Positions 45,517 to 53,796 of a DNA stretch of 64,000 nt are shown one piece after another. The stretch comes from Novosphingobium sp. JCM 18896. Its GTDB lineage: Bacteria; Pseudomonadota; Alphaproteobacteria; Sphingomonadales; Sphingomonadaceae. The position numbers were made by a program, and so were the translations under genes. The stretch lies in assembly GCF_025938095.1 (NCBI RefSeq), contig NZ_JAPCZF010000003.1:620001-684000 (forward strand). Reading direction: 5' to 3'. The notes beneath the pieces were generated by a model. It searched no databases. It was not told the DNA's origin and was given only the letters and a program-made list of their open reading frames with translations. How positions within the stretch are numbered: the stretch's first letter is position 1; every line of letters begins with the position of its first letter.

Positions 45517-45530
45517 AAGTCACATGACTT
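45517..45530. promoter_or_regulatory. Candidate TetR operator
   Basis: AAGTCA-CA-TGACTT is a perfect inverted repeat of six-base arms with a two-base centre, placed 12 bases before the TetR gene start and 57 bases before the exported esterase start. Position and symmetry suit binding of the adjacent TetR dimer. Confidence 0.65.
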
Positions 45531-45542
45531 AAATGGATCGCC

Positions 45543-46187
45543 ATGGCGAAGAGCGAACGCAGCCTGGCGGCGGCCGAGCGGCTGGTCGAGACCGCGGAAA
45601 GACTGATCGGCGAGCTTGGGCTCGACCGGGCCTCGGCGCGCGAAATCAGCCGCGCGGCGGGGCAGAAGAACAATTACGCGGTGCAATATCACTTCGGTGA
45701 CTTCGTCGGGCTGATCCAGGCGATCCGCGCGCGGCGCCTGCCAGATCTCGAACGACATCGTGCCGAACTGCTCGCGGCGGTACGCGCGCAAGGGCGCGAG
45801 GGTGACCTGCGGGCGCTGACCGAAGTGCTCTATCTGCCGCTGATCGAACTGCGCGGGGCCGACGGCGAACGCCGGTTCGCACGGTTCGTGCTCGCCATGC
45901 TGAGCTCGCCCGACATCGAGCGCTTCGGCGAGGGCCTGGTCGAGGCGATGCCCGTCGGCAGCGAAGTGCTCGAACTGATCCAGGCCGCACGCCCTGACCT
46001 GCCGATGGCGCTGATCCACGAACGCCAGCGACTGATCGCGATCCTGGTTCTGACCAGCGTGTTCAACCGGCGCCCGCCCTACGATGCGCCGGCGAACGAC
46101 GGGGCCGCGATCGAGAACGCGCTCGCCATGGCCGCCGCGGCGCTGGCCGCGCCGGTCGGGCCGAGCCTGGCCGCGGTGCTAGGCTAG
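45543..46187 (+). CDS. TetR-family transcriptional regulator
   Basis: A 214-residue repressor-type protein. The N-terminal DNA-binding domain (VETAERLIGELGLDRASARE then ISRAAGQKNNYAVQYHFGD) is the TetR helix-turn-helix; the remainder is a helical ligand and dimer domain. It is divergent from the esterase pair with a perfect palindrome between, so it probably represses both. The ligand is unknown. Its end overlaps the end of the Mur ligase gene by nine bases. Confidence 0.9.
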   Translation: MAKSERSLAAAERLVETAERLIGELGLDRASAREISRAAGQKNNYAVQYHFGDFVGLIQAIRARRLPDLERHRAELLAAVRAQGREGDLRALTEVLYLPLIELRGADGERRFARFVLAMLSSPDIERFGEGLVEAMPVGSEVLELIQAARPDLPMALIHERQRLIAILVLTSVFNRRPPYDAPANDGAAIENALAMAAAALAAPVGPSLAAVLG

Positions 46188-47612
46188 CCGCGCGAGCAGG
46201 TCCTTGGCGAAGGCGGTCAAGGTGTCGTCGCGCGCGCCCATGACGACGATACGGTCGCCGGACTTGGCGATCGCGACGATGCGATCGGCGCAGGCTTCGC
46301 GTTCGGGCACGTATTCCGCCTCAACACCATTGGGCCCGCCGGCCTCACGGATCAGCCGGACGATCCGCTCGCTGCCCTCGCTGCGATCGACCGTGCCGCC
46401 GAAATAGACGGGATCGCAGAGGATCGTCAGGTCGTCGGCGCCGAGCTTGCGTGCGAAGACTTCGGCGAGTTCGTGACCCATCTGGCGCAAGGGACCGTAG
46501 CCGTGCGGCTGGAAGAAGGCGATCACGCGGCCCGGATGGGCCTTGAGCGTGTCGAGCGTGGCCGAGACCTTGTCGGGATTGTGGCCGAAGTCGTCGATTA
46601 CTGTCACGCCCGAGGGCGACGTGCCGACGATGTCGAAACGGCGGGCGAGGCCCTCGAACGAAGCCAGTGCGGCGACGGCTTCCCCCACGGGCACGCCCGC
46701 GGCATGGCTCGCGGCGATGGCGGCCATCGCATTGGCCAGGTTGTGGCGGCCCGGCACCTTGAGCGTGAGCGGATAGGTGGTGTCGTTGCGTGTATCGACG
46801 ACCACGGCGCTGATCGCGATCGGCGTTTCCTCGATCGAACCCGACACCACGGTCAGATCCGCCGCCGGGTTGCGCACGGCGAAGGTCAGCGGGGCCTTGC
46901 GCGCCCGGATGGCGAGTTCGCTGCCTTCCCAATCGTCGAAGTTGATCACCGCGGTTTCGGCAGTGGCGAGGAAATCGCCGAACAGGTCGCGCAGTTCTTC
47001 CAGGCTCTTGTGATCCAGGCTGACGTTGAGCAGCACCGCCACCTTGGGCCGATAGAGCGCGATCGAGCCGTCGCTCTCGTCAACCTCGGACACGAAGACG
47101 TTGCCGGCTCCGACCCGCGCGCTGGCGAAAGGCGCGTCGGCGGTGGCAAAATTCTTCATCACCGCGCCGTTCATGATCGTCGGGTTGCGGCCGGTATCGG
47201 TCAGGATCCAGCCGGTCATGCCGGTCACGGTCGACTTGCCGCTGGTGCCGCCGATGGCCACGCCGGTCTCGGCCTGGTTGAACAGCGTGGCCAGCAGTTC
47301 GGCACGGCTCATCCGCGGGCAGCCGAGTTCCCGGGCGCGCACGACCTCGGGCACGGTGTCTTCGACCGCGGCCGAGGCGACCAGCGTTTGCTCTGCCGAG
47401 ACGATGCCGTTGCCGTCCTGCGGGACGAGGCCGAAGCCGAGGCTTTCGAGCCAGGCGAACTTCTCCGGCGTACGGCCCTGATCGCGGCTTCGGTCGGAAC
47501 CCGCGACCTCGGCGCCCTGGCCGCGCAGGATCAGCGCCAGCGGCAACATGCCCGAGCCGCCGATGCCGCAGAAGAACCAGGGGTGCGAGGTGAGCGAAGC
47601 GGTGTCAGTCAT
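46179..47612 (-). CDS. Mur ligase family protein (MurC/Mpl-like)
   Basis: A 477-residue ATP-dependent ligase of the Mur family, of the MurC/Mpl type (UDP-MurNAc to amino acid or peptide). N-terminal Rossmann motif FFCGIGGSGMLPLAL; ATP loop GGTSGKST at residues 121-128; central VSEVDESDG and LDHKSLEEL; and C-terminal DDFGHNPDKVSATLDTL with FQPHGYGP. The ATP loop has Ser where MurC and Mpl normally have His (GTHGKT). Adjacency to an LD-carboxypeptidase favours tripeptide recycling (Mpl role) over de novo synthesis. Divergent from that gene by 86 bases. Confidence 0.82.
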   Translation of the reverse strand: MTDTASLTSHPWFFCGIGGSGMLPLALILRGQGAEVAGSDRSRDQGRTPEKFAWLESLGFGLVPQDGNGIVSAEQTLVASAAVEDTVPEVVRARELGCPRMSRAELLATLFNQAETGVAIGGTSGKSTVTGMTGWILTDTGRNPTIMNGAVMKNFATADAPFASARVGAGNVFVSEVDESDGSIALYRPKVAVLLNVSLDHKSLEELRDLFGDFLATAETAVINFDDWEGSELAIRARKAPLTFAVRNPAADLTVVSGSIEETPIAISAVVVDTRNDTTYPLTLKVPGRHNLANAMAAIAASHAAGVPVGEAVAALASFEGLARRFDIVGTSPSGVTVIDDFGHNPDKVSATLDTLKAHPGRVIAFFQPHGYGPLRQMGHELAEVFARKLGADDLTILCDPVYFGGTVDRSEGSERIVRLIREAGGPNGVEAEYVPEREACADRIVAIAKSGDRIVVMGARDDTLTAFAKDLLARLA

Positions 47613-47698
47613 CGTCGGCCTCGGTAGCCTGTGTGTGGTGCCGATTACAATCGTCGTCCCGGCTTCCGCAGCGATGACGATATGGTTACACCCTGCCT

Positions 47699-48526
47699 AT
47701 GCCTCGCGTTGCCGTTTGTGCCCCCTCGACCCCGATGACCCGCGCCGATACGGCGATCGTCACCGCGCTGGCCGAGGCCGAGTTTCCCGAGGTCGAGCTG
47801 CATTTCCATCCGCAGTGCTTCGAATCCGAGGGCCATTTCGCCGGCTCCGACGCGGTGCGCCTGGCGGCGCTGCTCGAATGCGCCAACGATCCGGCCTTCG
47901 ACGCAGTCTGGTTCGCGCGCGGCGGCTATGGCGCCTGCCGGATCGCCGAGGATGCGATCGCCGGGCTCGATCATGCCGCGCAGGACAAGCAGTACCTCGG
48001 CTATTCGGATGCGGGCTACCTGCTCGGCGGCCTGTACCGCGCTCGGATCGGCCGACCCGTCCACGCACCGATGCCCAACGACATTCGCCGCGAGGGCGGC
48101 GAGGCGGCGGTGCGGCGCAGCCTAGGCTGGCTGATGGCGGGGGAGGAGGGGGGCGAACCCTCGCTCGACCATCACCCGACCGTCGCCTTCAATCTTATGA
48201 CCCTGGCCATGCTCTGCGGCACGCGGTTGATGCCGGGGCTCGCCAACCACGTCGTCATGCTCGAGGAGGTCAGCGAGCATCTCTATGCGGTGGACCGGCT
48301 GTTCTTCCACCTGACCGCGCACCTCGGCGGCGTCGCCGGTCTGCGGCTCGGACGGATCAGCGACGTGCCCGAGAACGACCGGCCTTTCGGCAGCGATGCC
48401 GAGGCGATCGCGCGCGACTGGTGCGCGCGTCATTCGATCCCCTTCCTCGGCGCGGCCGACATCGGCCACGACGCTTCTAACAAGATTGTACCGTTCGGAC
48501 TTGCGGGGCGCGGGCAAGGGCAATAG
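47699..48526 (+). CDS. LD-carboxypeptidase (S66 family)
   Basis: Removes the terminal D-Ala from murein tetrapeptides in the cytoplasm, giving tripeptides for recycling. The 275-residue protein has the family pattern: VAVCAPSTPM at the start, WFARGGYGACRI, LGYSDAGYLLGGLY with the nucleophilic Ser, MLEEVSEHLYAVDRLF, and the C-terminal GHDASNKIVPFG with the candidate His. Length is somewhat short but normal for this group. It is divergent from the Mur ligase (86 bases) and 60 bases before fabD. Confidence 0.88.
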   Translation: MPRVAVCAPSTPMTRADTAIVTALAEAEFPEVELHFHPQCFESEGHFAGSDAVRLAALLECANDPAFDAVWFARGGYGACRIAEDAIAGLDHAAQDKQYLGYSDAGYLLGGLYRARIGRPVHAPMPNDIRREGGEAAVRRSLGWLMAGEEGGEPSLDHHPTVAFNLMTLAMLCGTRLMPGLANHVVMLEEVSEHLYAVDRLFFHLTAHLGGVAGLRLGRISDVPENDRPFGSDAEAIARDWCARHSIPFLGAADIGHDASNKIVPFGLAGRGQGQ

Positions 48527-48586
48527 TCCGCCGCGCCACGAATCGCGATGTTTCGCGGTTTTGTCACACTCTAGGAGAGGCCTGCC

Positions 48587-49522
48587 ATGCGTGCCTTCGT
48601 ATTTCCCGGTCAGGGCAGCCAGAAAGTCGGCATGGGTGCCGAACTCGCCGAAGCCAGCGCCGCCGCGCGCGAGGTCTTCGAGGAAGTCGACGACGCGCTC
48701 GGCCAGAAGCTCTCGGCGATCATGCGCGAAGGGCCCGAGGACCAGCTGACGCTGACCGAGAACGCCCAGCCGGCGATCATGGCTAATGCCATCGCGGTGC
48801 TGCGCGTGCTCGAGAAGGAAGGCGGCATCAGCCTTGCGGACAAGGCGGACTTCGTTGCCGGCCATAGCCTGGGCGAGTACACCGCGCTCTGCGCCGCGGG
48901 TGCTTTCTGCCTCGCCGACACGGCGCGCCTGCTCAAGCTGCGCGGTCAGGCGATGCAGGCGGCGGTGCCCGTCGGCGTGGGCGCCATGGCGGCGCTGCTC
49001 GGCGCTGACATCGACAAGGCGCAGGCGCTGGCCGATGCGGCGGCGGAAGGCGAGGTCTGCACCGTCGCCAACGACAACGATCCCGGCCAGGTCGTGCTCT
49101 CGGGCCACAAGGGCGCGATCGAGCGCGCCATCGCTCTGGTCAAGGAACACGGCATTAAGCGCGGTATGGCGCTGCCCGTTTCGGCGCCGTTCCACTGCCC
49201 GCTGATGCAGCCCGCGGCCGATGCCATGGCCGCGGCGCTCGACAAGACCCCGCCGGGCATGCTGCGCCTGCCGCTGTTCGCCAACGTCACCGCCGCGATC
49301 GTCAGCGATCCCGCCGAGGTCCGCCGTCTGCTCGTCGAGCAGGTCACCGGCCGCGTCCGTTGGCGCGAGAGCGCGATTGCCATGCAAGCGGCTGGCGTCG
49401 AGCGTTTCGTCGAACTCGGCGGCAAGGTCCTCGGCCCGATGATCTCGCGCACCGTGCAGGACGTGACGGTGACCAGCGTTGTCACTATGGCGGACATCGA
49501 AGCGCTGGCTAAGGACCTCTAA
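48587..49522 (+). CDS. fabD: Malonyl-CoA:ACP transacylase
   Basis: Transfers malonyl from CoA to acyl carrier protein for fatty acid synthesis. The 311-residue protein has FPGQGSQKVGMGAEL at the start, the nucleophile Ser in VAGHSLGEYTALCAAG, an Arg in LLKLRGQAMQ and the His in VSAPFHCPLMQPA. Complete and normal length. It is one base from fabG. No acpP or fabF follows, unlike the common fabD-fabG-acpP-fabF order. Confidence 0.96.
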   Translation: MRAFVFPGQGSQKVGMGAELAEASAAAREVFEEVDDALGQKLSAIMREGPEDQLTLTENAQPAIMANAIAVLRVLEKEGGISLADKADFVAGHSLGEYTALCAAGAFCLADTARLLKLRGQAMQAAVPVGVGAMAALLGADIDKAQALADAAAEGEVCTVANDNDPGQVVLSGHKGAIERAIALVKEHGIKRGMALPVSAPFHCPLMQPAADAMAAALDKTPPGMLRLPLFANVTAAIVSDPAEVRRLLVEQVTGRVRWRESAIAMQAAGVERFVELGGKVLGPMISRTVQDVTVTSVVTMADIEALAKDL

Positions 49523-49523
49523 G

Positions 49524-50303
49524 ATGGAAAACCGCATGTTCGACCTCCGCGGCATGACCGCCCTCGTCACCGGCGCCTCGGGCGGTATCGGTTCCGCCAT
49601 TGCCCGCGCGCTCGCCAACCAAGGCGCGCGTCTCGCCGTCTCGGGCTCGAACGCGACCAAGCTGCGCGCCTTCCGCGACGAGCTCGACGAACATACGCCG
49701 CAGCACCTGCAGGAAGTCGATCACGTCGCCATCACCTGCGACCTGTCGAACCCCGAGGACGTCGAGAAGCTGGTTCCGGCCGCGCTCGATTCGCTCGGCA
49801 AGATCGACATTCTGGTCAATAATGCCGGCATCACGCGCGACAATCTGGCGATGCGGATGAAGGACGAAGAGTGGGATGCGGTGATCCGCATCAACCTCGA
49901 GGCTGCCTTCCGCCTGATGCGCGCGGCGACCAAGCCGATGATGAAGGCGCGCTTCGGTCGCATCATCACGATCACCTCGGTGGTCGGCGCCACGGGCAAT
50001 CCTGGCCAGATGAACTATGCGGCGGCCAAGGGCGGGCTCACCGCCATGTCGAAGAGCCTGGCGCAGGAAATCGCCAGCCGCGGCGTGACCGTGAACTGCG
50101 TCGCCCCGGGCTTCATTCGCACGGCGATGACCGACGTCCTGCCCGACGCGCAGAAGGACGCGCTCAACGGTCGCATCCCGATGGGCCGCATGGGCGAGGG
50201 CGAGGAGATCGGCGCGGCCGTGGCCTATCTCGCGAGCCGCGAGGCCGGCTACGTCACCGGTCAGACGCTGCACGTGAATGGCGGCATGGCGATGTTCAGC
50301 TGA
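49524..50303 (+). CDS. fabG: 3-oxoacyl-ACP reductase
   Basis: NADPH-dependent reductase of fatty acid synthesis, 259 residues. It has the cofactor loop TGASGGIGSAIA, NNAG in ILVNNAGITRDNLAMRM, catalytic Ser in ITITSVVGATGN, and Tyr-Lys in MNYAAAKGGL, then VAPGFIRTAMTDVL. GITRDNL and the TAMT loop support true FabG rather than a general SDR. AAGGA precedes the ATG at 49524, one base after fabD. dnaN follows at 166 bases. Confidence 0.94.
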   Translation: MENRMFDLRGMTALVTGASGGIGSAIARALANQGARLAVSGSNATKLRAFRDELDEHTPQHLQEVDHVAITCDLSNPEDVEKLVPAALDSLGKIDILVNNAGITRDNLAMRMKDEEWDAVIRINLEAAFRLMRAATKPMMKARFGRIITITSVVGATGNPGQMNYAAAKGGLTAMSKSLAQEIASRGVTVNCVAPGFIRTAMTDVLPDAQKDALNGRIPMGRMGEGEEIGAAVAYLASREAGYVTGQTLHVNGGMAMFS

Positions 50304-50469
50304 GGCAAGTGACCGGGCGGTGACTGATTTCGGGGCAATTATCCCCAGAATCGCGCCGTCCGAACGCCTTCGCGCTTGCCGCATACGGCCCCGGCGCTAA
50401 GGAATATGGTCCGAATTCATCGTCGGCTGCCGACTCCGGCCGCCGGTCGAAGGGGGACATGAGACCGTC

Positions 50470-51588
50470 ATGAAGGCCACTATCGAACGCGCGACGCTGC
50501 TGCGCTGTCTGTCCCACGTGCAGTCGGTGGTCGAACGCCGCAACACGATCCCGATCCTGTCGAACGTGCTGATCGACGCCGAAGCCGGCGGTTCGCTGCG
50601 GCTGATGGCGACCGACCTCGATCTTCAGGTGGTCGAGACGATGAGCGCGGTCTCGGTCGAGGCGCCCGGGGCGATCACCGTATCTGCGCACCTGCTGTTC
50701 GACATCGCGCGCAAGCTGCCCGACGGCAGCCAGGTCAGCCTCGAGACCGCCGACAACCGCATGACGGTCAAGGCCGGCCGCAGCCGCTTCTCGCTGCCGA
50801 CCCTGCCGCGCGACGACTTCCCGGTCATCGTCGAGGGCGAGCTGCCGACGAGCTTCGAGCTGCCCGCCGCCAAGCTGGCCGAACTGATCGACCGCACGCG
50901 ATTCGCGATCTCGACCGAAGAGACGCGCTACTACCTCAACGGCATCTTCATCCACGTCTCGGACGACGAGCTCAAGGCCGCGGCCACCGACGGCCACCGC
51001 CTCGCGCGCTTTACCTTGCCCAAGCCCGATGGCGCCGACGGCATGCCCGACGTGATCGTGCCGCGTAAGTGCGTGGCCGAGCTGCGCAAGCTGCTCGAAG
51101 AAGCGCTGGATACCAATGTCCAGGTCGATCTCTCGGCTTCGAAGGTGCGCTTCACCCTGGGTGGCGAGAACGGCGTGGTGCTGACCAGCAAGCTGATCGA
51201 CGGCACCTTCCCGGACTACACGCGTGTGATCCCGACCGGGAACGACAAGCTGCTCCGTCTCGATCCCAAGAGCTTCTACGAAGGCGTCGATCGCGTCGCG
51301 ACGATCGCCACCGAGAAGACCCGCGCGGTCAAGATGGCGCTCGACAATGATCGCGTGACGCTGTCGGTGACTTCGCCCGACAACGGCACCGCCGCCGAAG
51401 AACTGCCGGCTGACTACGGTGCGGCGGGCTTCGAGATCGGCTTCAACGCCGGCTACCTCAAGGACATCCTCGGCCAGATCGAGGGCGATACGGTCGAACT
51501 GCACCTCGCCGATGCCGGTGCGCCGACCCTGATCCGTCAGAACGACAAGAGCCCCGCGCTCTACGTCCTGATGCCGATGCGGGTTTGA
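50470..51588 (+). CDS. dnaN: DNA polymerase III beta subunit (sliding clamp)
   Basis: The ring clamp that tethers replicative polymerase to DNA. The 372-residue protein starts MKATIERATLLRCLSHVQSV, includes NTIPILSNVLIDAEAGGSLR, AVSVEAPGAITVSAHLLFDI, GTFPDYTRVIP and the C-terminal ALYVLMPMRV (MPMR clamp signature). Three similar domains of about 120 residues are evident. In many bacteria it lies beside dnaA; here fabG is upstream, and no replication gene or DnaA-box cluster is seen nearby. Confidence 0.97.
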   Translation: MKATIERATLLRCLSHVQSVVERRNTIPILSNVLIDAEAGGSLRLMATDLDLQVVETMSAVSVEAPGAITVSAHLLFDIARKLPDGSQVSLETADNRMTVKAGRSRFSLPTLPRDDFPVIVEGELPTSFELPAAKLAELIDRTRFAISTEETRYYLNGIFIHVSDDELKAAATDGHRLARFTLPKPDGADGMPDVIVPRKCVAELRKLLEEALDTNVQVDLSASKVRFTLGGENGVVLTSKLIDGTFPDYTRVIPTGNDKLLRLDPKSFYEGVDRVATIATEKTRAVKMALDNDRVTLSVTSPDNGTAAEELPADYGAAGFEIGFNAGYLKDILGQIEGDTVELHLADAGAPTLIRQNDKSPALYVLMPMRV

Positions 51589-51622
51589 TCAGACCTCCTT
51601 TCGCTTTCTGAAGAGAGTTTTT

Positions 51623-51652
51623 GTCCCCGCGACTCGACCGAGTCGCGGGGAC
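51623..51652. repeat. Perfect 14-base inverted repeat after dnaN
   Basis: GTCCCCGCGACTCG and CGAGTCGCGGGGAC are perfect inverted copies separated by AC. No T tract follows on the plus strand, so it is not a standard Rho-independent terminator, although it may block transcription past dnaN or be an extragenic palindrome. It is 34 bases past the dnaN stop. Confidence 0.7.
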
Positions 51653-51860
51653 ATGTCTTGCGGGCTGCGAAGACGCGTGAGACAAGCCGATGCGCCTCGA
51701 CGATAGGGCGAGATTGCTTGCTGAACCTCAGACAACGAACTGTTAATCCTGCAGAAATACGGGACGGGCGGAGCCGTTTGACGGGGCGGGCCGACCCACA
51801 TGTGGCTGCTTCGCCCGATTTTATCTCTAGCTTGAAGGGGCTTCAGAAGGAGAACCCCCA

Positions 51861-52208
51861 ATGCGAAAGATCATGATCGCTTCGATTGCCGCCCTCAGTC
51901 TCACGGCGGTTCCCGCATTTGCCCAGGCAGCGGGTTCGGCGGCGACTCCCAGCGATCCGGCCGCGAGCACGGCCGATCCGAGCGCCCAGTCGACCACCGC
52001 TGATCCCAGCGCATCGAGCGCGGACGACAGCGCGGGCAAGACCCGCAAGCATCGTCGCAGCAAGGACTCGGCGGCCAGCCCGAATGCGGCGGCACCCGAT
52101 AGCTCGAGCAGCAGCGACAGCACCGCGGGCGCTCCGCCGGCAGCCTCGCCGCCGTCGAGCGATCCGGCTGCCCCGAGCAGCCCTTCGGCCAGCACGCCGA
52201 CCCAATAA
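51861..52208 (+). CDS. Secreted low-complexity Ser/Ala/Pro-rich protein
   Basis: A 115-residue protein with a signal peptide (IASIAALSLTAVPAFAQA) followed by an almost wholly low-complexity mature chain of Ser, Ala, Pro, Asp and Thr, with one short basic patch (KTRKHRRSKD). No domain is recognised; it is probably intrinsically disordered and exported. AGGAG lies upstream of the ATG at 51861. A good terminator follows. Confidence 0.7.
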   Translation: MRKIMIASIAALSLTAVPAFAQAAGSAATPSDPAASTADPSAQSTTADPSASSADDSAGKTRKHRRSKDSAASPNAAAPDSSSSSDSTAGAPPAASPPSSDPAAPSSPSASTPTQ

Positions 52209-52227
52209 GTTACCGGTCGCTGATGGG

Positions 52228-52260
52228 AAGGGCGGACGAAAGTCCGCCCTTTTCGTTTGT
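52228..52260 (+). terminator. Rho-independent terminator
   Basis: AAGGGCGGAC-GAAA-GTCCGCCCTT, a 10-base perfect stem with a GAAA loop, is followed by TTCGTTTG. It ends the transcript of the secreted low-complexity protein. Confidence 0.85.
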
Positions 52261-52291
52261 CCGCTCGTTAGGCCCCGCTCGTCTGGCGAGG

Positions 52292-53602
52292 TCAGGATCT
52301 GGCGGCGTCGATCATGTCCTGGACGGCCACGAACTTCTCGCGCGGCGCCCCATCGCGCGCGCGCGCGACTTCGGCCTCGTCGATCTTGTGCCAGTCGTCG
52401 AAGGTTACCACCGCTAGCGTGCGTTCGCTGGCGATGCGGTCGAAGCCTTCGCCACCGGGTTTGGCTGCGCCGTCGCCGACATCCTCGGCAATCTTCTCAA
52501 TCACCGCGAAGCCGTCGGGCCGGTTGGTGCCGATCGTCCCCGTGGGGCCGCGGCGGGCCCAGCCTACGCAATAGAGGCCTGGCCGGATGCGGCCTTCCTC
52601 GTTGGCGAAGCGGCCGTTCTTCTCGTCGAACGGCACGTCGGGGATCGGCGATGTCTGGTAGCCGATGCAGACCACCACGAGCTCGGCGGGAACGGTATAG
52701 ATCTCGCCCGTGCCCACGGCCTTGCCGCCCTCGAGCCGCGTGCGCTCGATTTCGACACCGCTAACTTTGCCATCGGCACCGAGCAGGGCTTTGGGCGCAG
52801 CGTAGAAATCGAACTCGACGTCGATCGACTTGCCCTCTCGATCCGCCGCCGGGATCTCGGTGAAGCCGCGCAGCAGGGCAACCGACTTGCGCTGGCCGGG
52901 ATCGAGCGCGGCGTCTTCTTCGACGGGCGGCAGGTCGGCCGGATCGACGTGCGGATTGGCGCGTTCGAGATGGCCGAGTTCGCCGAGCTCCTTGGGGGTC
53001 ATCGCAATCTGGTGCGGGCCGCGGCGGCCGAGCACGGTAATCTTGCGCACCTGCGAATGATCGAGCTGATCGAGCGCGTGGTTGACGATGTCGCTGCCAT
53101 GGAATTCGGCGCGGGTCTTGGCGAGGATCCGCACGACGTCGAGCGCGACGTTGCCGTTGCCGATCACGACCGCGTTCTGTCCCGAGACGTCGGGATCGAG
53201 TTCGGCGAACTGCGGATGGCCGTTGTACCAGCCGACGAAGGCGGCGCTGCCGTGGACCCCGCGCAGGTCTTCGCCAGGGATCCCGGTCTTCTTATCGTGC
53301 GGCGCGCCTGTGGCGAGCACGACCGCGTCGTAGAGTTCCTGCAGTTCGGCGATCGTCACGTCGCGGCCGACCATGACGTTGCCGACGAAGCGCACGTTGT
53401 TCGACAGCGAGGTCGCCTCGTAGCGGCGCGAAACGCCTTTGATCGACTGGTGATCGGGCGCCACGCCGAAGCGGATCAGGCCATATGGTACCGGCAGCGA
53501 GTCGAAGATGTCGACGCGGACCTCGTCGCCCCACTGCTTCTGTGCTGCTTCCGCGGTGTAATAGCCCGCCGGTCCCGAGCCGATGATCGCAATCTGCCGC
53601 AC
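52292..53602 (-). CDS. Ferredoxin/adrenodoxin-NADP+ reductase-like flavoprotein (FprA type)
   Basis: A 436-residue FAD protein of the adrenodoxin-reductase/FprA group, moving electrons between NADPH and ferredoxin-like proteins. FAD motif AIIGSGPAGYYTA at the start; YGLIRFGVAPDHQS; NADP motif VIGNGNVALDVVRIL; and the diagnostic GWARRGPTGTIGTNRPD. It has an extra 60-residue C-terminal segment after the reductase core (DDWHKIDEAEVARARDG), common in this group. The redox partner is unknown; P450 systems often use this type but no P450 is in the window. Confidence 0.9.
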   Translation of the reverse strand: MRQIAIIGSGPAGYYTAEAAQKQWGDEVRVDIFDSLPVPYGLIRFGVAPDHQSIKGVSRRYEATSLSNNVRFVGNVMVGRDVTIAELQELYDAVVLATGAPHDKKTGIPGEDLRGVHGSAAFVGWYNGHPQFAELDPDVSGQNAVVIGNGNVALDVVRILAKTRAEFHGSDIVNHALDQLDHSQVRKITVLGRRGPHQIAMTPKELGELGHLERANPHVDPADLPPVEEDAALDPGQRKSVALLRGFTEIPAADREGKSIDVEFDFYAAPKALLGADGKVSGVEIERTRLEGGKAVGTGEIYTVPAELVVVCIGYQTSPIPDVPFDEKNGRFANEEGRIRPGLYCVGWARRGPTGTIGTNRPDGFAVIEKIAEDVGDGAAKPGGEGFDRIASERTLAVVTFDDWHKIDEAEVARARDGAPREKFVAVQDMIDAARS

Positions 53603-53796
53603 CGAGCCGTCTCCCCAAATTTCGTTTCGTCAGACCCGGTCGTTGCCGGGCTCGGAGCAAGCTTGCAGCACTTGTCGGCACGAGGGAAGGGGCTTGCACT
53701 TTGGTCGAACCACGGGACGATTCCGTATCGAGGTTAGCCGTTCCTAAACTATTGGATCCGTAAGACGACACCTCGCGGGAAACGGGGTCATTCGTC

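Noticed and set aside
51623..51652. Calling the palindrome after dnaN a Rho-independent terminator
   Set aside because: No T tract follows on the plus strand, so it is listed as an inverted repeat.
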